Part shown: positions 62,501 through 64,000 of the stretch, piece after piece
Numbering within the stretch: the first letter of the stretch is position 1
How the letters are laid out: every line of letters begins with the position of its first letter
Assembly: GCA_965240325.2 (NCBI GenBank)
Contig: OZ251243.1
Span: 1,054,001 to 1,118,000 of the forward strand
DNA from: Rebecca billardiae RCC1528
Lineage: Eukaryota; Haptophyta
DNA length: 64,000 nt
Reading direction: 5' to 3'
Position numbers and translations under genes: made by a program
Notes under the pieces: model-generated
Seen by the model: the letters and a program-made list of their open reading frames with translations, nothing else
Databases searched by the model: none
What the model was told of the DNA's origin: nothing

Positions 62501-62871
62501 GGGCGCAGCGGCCGCTGAGCGTCGCGCGCGCGCGGCGCCGAGCGCGAGGCGCGGCGCCGCCGCCCTCCGTCCCGTCTGCGCCACACGGCGGCTGCTGAGG
62601 GAGCGCTGCTGCGCGCTGTGCGGTGCGCATCGTGCGCGCTGACGATGTGCCGCCCGCGCGCCCCGGCTGCGGCGGCGCAGGCGACCCGCGCGGCTCGGAC
62701 GACCGCGACGAGTTTGAGAGCGCCGGGCTGAACGAGTGCCTGGACAAGGACGGGGCGGGCGTCGAGCGCGTGAAGCAGCTGATACTCGAGCTCGGCTCGC
62801 GGCACTCGGCTGTCGCCACGGACTCGGAACCAGAGGTGGACGTCGAGCCGCCGTCTACTACGACAGTCTGA
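59563..62871 (+). CDS. Hybrid sensor histidine kinase, six exons
   Basis: A two-component kinase of 827 residues. Exons are 59563-60615, 60770-60894, 61155-61410, 61499-62128, 62264-62492 and 62681-62871. About six membrane helices lie at ~119-296, with a coiled segment after. Exon 2 opens with the H-box VMHDLRSPLLSV, giving the phospho-acceptor His354. The N-box is QQCLNNGVSNA joined across an intron to IKFTERGG, G1 is DTGPGL and G2 is GGTGLGL. The receiver domain begins at HVEDD (junction of exons 4-5) with phospho-acceptor Asp736 in LVLMDNQMP. It continues MTGDP across the last intron, and Lys787 in CLDKD is the conserved lysine. Exon 2 could alternatively end 3 bp later. No sensory domain other than the membrane region is visible. 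Autophosphorylation on His then transfer to Asp is expected. Confidence 0.92.
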
Positions 62872-64000
62872 CGAGTCCACTCGGACGACTGGCGATGTGT
62901 ATGACGGCTTCGGACGACGAGTCGTCCGGTGGCGTACTAGTCGTCGTCGCGGAAGCGTCAGCGTGTGTGGACGGAGTGAGTCCCGGAGTCGCGTGTCGTA
63001 CTACGGCCCGCGGTGATGTGATCTGATGAGTGAGTGATGACTGTCAGAGCGGTGAGGCGTGACGACGTACGTGCCGCCGCGCCATATTATCGCGTACGAC
63101 GACAGATGATTATATACAGGGGTCTCCGAACAATTATTAGCTGTATCAGTATCACACTCATCTGTTTGTGCCACTGGACAGGCATGTGAGCTGACTTGAT
63201 TGCCTGGCTAGATGTGGTCTAGCACAGCCCACTCCCTGGCCATTCTGACGAGTGGGTGGCTGCTTGGCCAGCTCCCCATGCTGGGCTGTGGTGCCATCCA
63301 GAGTGCGCATGTGCAGCAGCCCAGGTGGGTGCAGCGAGGGGTGCTGCAGGCAGCAGTGGGTGCGGTCAGCTTGAAAATCCATGCAGGCCAGCCACCAGCA
63401 GCTAGGCTGCAGAGCTCTTGGCTGCACCAGCCCCACTCCAGCCCCCTCAAGTCGGGTGGCTGGCCACCCTCTGGGTGTGTCAGCGGGTGCTGCTGCTGGC
63501 CTCCCAGTGCAGGGGAGCTGACCCGACACGGGTCCTTGCGCAGGTGGGGGTGCGGGATTGGGCACTGTGCCACTGCAGCTGCATCCCATGAGCTCCCCCC
63601 CAGGTGGCATGCAGCCCTCCCTAGGGGGTACCAGATCCACTGCCAAGCACAATTTAGGCCTGGTCTGTGTGGGCACACTGCCCGCGACCAGTGACGACAA
63701 GCCTGCGGCAGGATCTGGCCAGCTGCGACAGGCTGTACGCCTGCAGCCGTGTGACCTGCTGGTGTGCCCAACTCCAGCCCACGCGCGCTGGGGCTGACGC
63801 GCTGGGTCGAAACCGTCGTGCACGGGCCGTGGGGGCCGCCTGGATCAGCCCAGGGGAGCAGGGTGAGCAGTGGCGTGCAGCTCAGTCAGAATATGTGACG
63901 TTTAATTGTTGAGACCCCTGTATACGACTACTCGGCTACATCACGGTGCTGAGTCTGATATGATGACGCGACGTATTAATACATATATATATATATTAAT
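62872..64000. other. Right-edge intergenic region hosting a second TIR element
   Basis: About 1.1 kb after the histidine kinase. 63117-63920 is a TA-flanked inverted-repeat element (separate entry). The rest is short AT-rich sequence, with a TA tract at the very end. No gene is supported. Confidence 0.6.
63117..63920. mobile_element. TIR element with TA duplication and CpG-poor interior
   Basis: An 804-bp element flanked by TA (63115-63116, 63921-63922). The left end is CAGGGGTCTCCGAACAATTA; the right end is its inverse with a 2-base difference (GTCTCAACAATTA). The interior is visibly poor in CG and rich in TG/CA and GCTGC-type words, unlike the rest of the window. The open frames inside (63158-63823 minus, 63212-63694 plus) overlap and show no transposase motif, so this is probably a non-autonomous or decayed Tc1/mariner-like insertion. 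Confidence 0.78.

Noticed and set aside
1-64000. tRNA, rRNA and spliceosomal snRNA genes
   Set aside because: I scanned intergenic stretches for tRNA A/B boxes and conserved snRNA starts by eye and found none convincing. A covariance search would be decisive.
1-64000. CRISPR arrays, operons, bacterial or viral islands
   Set aside because: No evenly spaced direct repeats, no operon spacing and no viral structural or replication genes are seen. Tandem repeats present are microsatellites or two-unit duplications.

Overview
This window is nuclear DNA from a eukaryotic, flagellate, very GC-rich protist, most likely a unicellular alga. There are no operons, ribosome binding sites or bacterial signals. 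Genes carry few, short GT-AG introns, the coding sequence is rich in Ala/Gly/Pro low-complexity tracts, and intergenic stretches hold TA and CT microsatellites. The gene set includes a dynein regulatory complex subunit (DRC7), the centriolar protein HYLS1, a hybrid histidine kinase, a plant-type polyamine/amino-acid transporter and a pherophorin-like wall glycoprotein. A haptophyte fits best, and a pelagophyte or another chromist alga is the main alternative. This placement rests on gene content and composition, not on a database search.

Layout. 1-8 kb: an edge fragment, a Pro-rich secreted/membrane glycoprotein, a ~410-bp-arm inverted repeat, then an XK-related membrane protein divergent from proteasome subunit RPN10. 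8-15 kb: a degenerate coding-repeat cluster, a membrane-anchored Nudix hydrolase divergent from the N-terminal methyltransferase NTMT1, and a long Na+/H+ exchanger. 15-27 kb: DRC7, a TIR element with TA flanks, a 1.7-kilo-residue membrane protein with EF-hands, and a divergent transglutaminase-like secreted protein. 27-35 kb: a Cys-rich acidic-tailed membrane protein, a small basic protein, a RING protein and an LRR protein. 35-49 kb: a triple-CCCH RS protein, the polyamine transporter, an FkbM-type methyltransferase, a frameshifted fucosyltransferase-like gene, exosome subunit RRP40 and a lipid-binding-like protein. 50-64 kb: HYLS1 divergent from a giant SNF2-RING-UBA ATPase, a hybrid histidine kinase, and a second TIR element at the right edge.

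I rebuilt seven multi-exon genes by joining frames at GT...AG sites so that conserved protein motifs become continuous. 14 of the 18 introns open with GTGCG instead of GTRAGT, and most acceptors are CGCAG-like. Six adjacent pairs are divergent with only 132-263 bp between start codons, so bidirectional promoters appear to be a common layout here. The genes do not form one pathway. They cover protein turnover (RPN10, RING, SNF2-RING), RNA processing (RRP40, CCCH-RS), cilium structure (DRC7, HYLS1), transport and signalling (NHE, PUT, histidine kinase) and surface glycan or secreted functions. All splice sites, starts and functions are read from sequence alone without transcripts.
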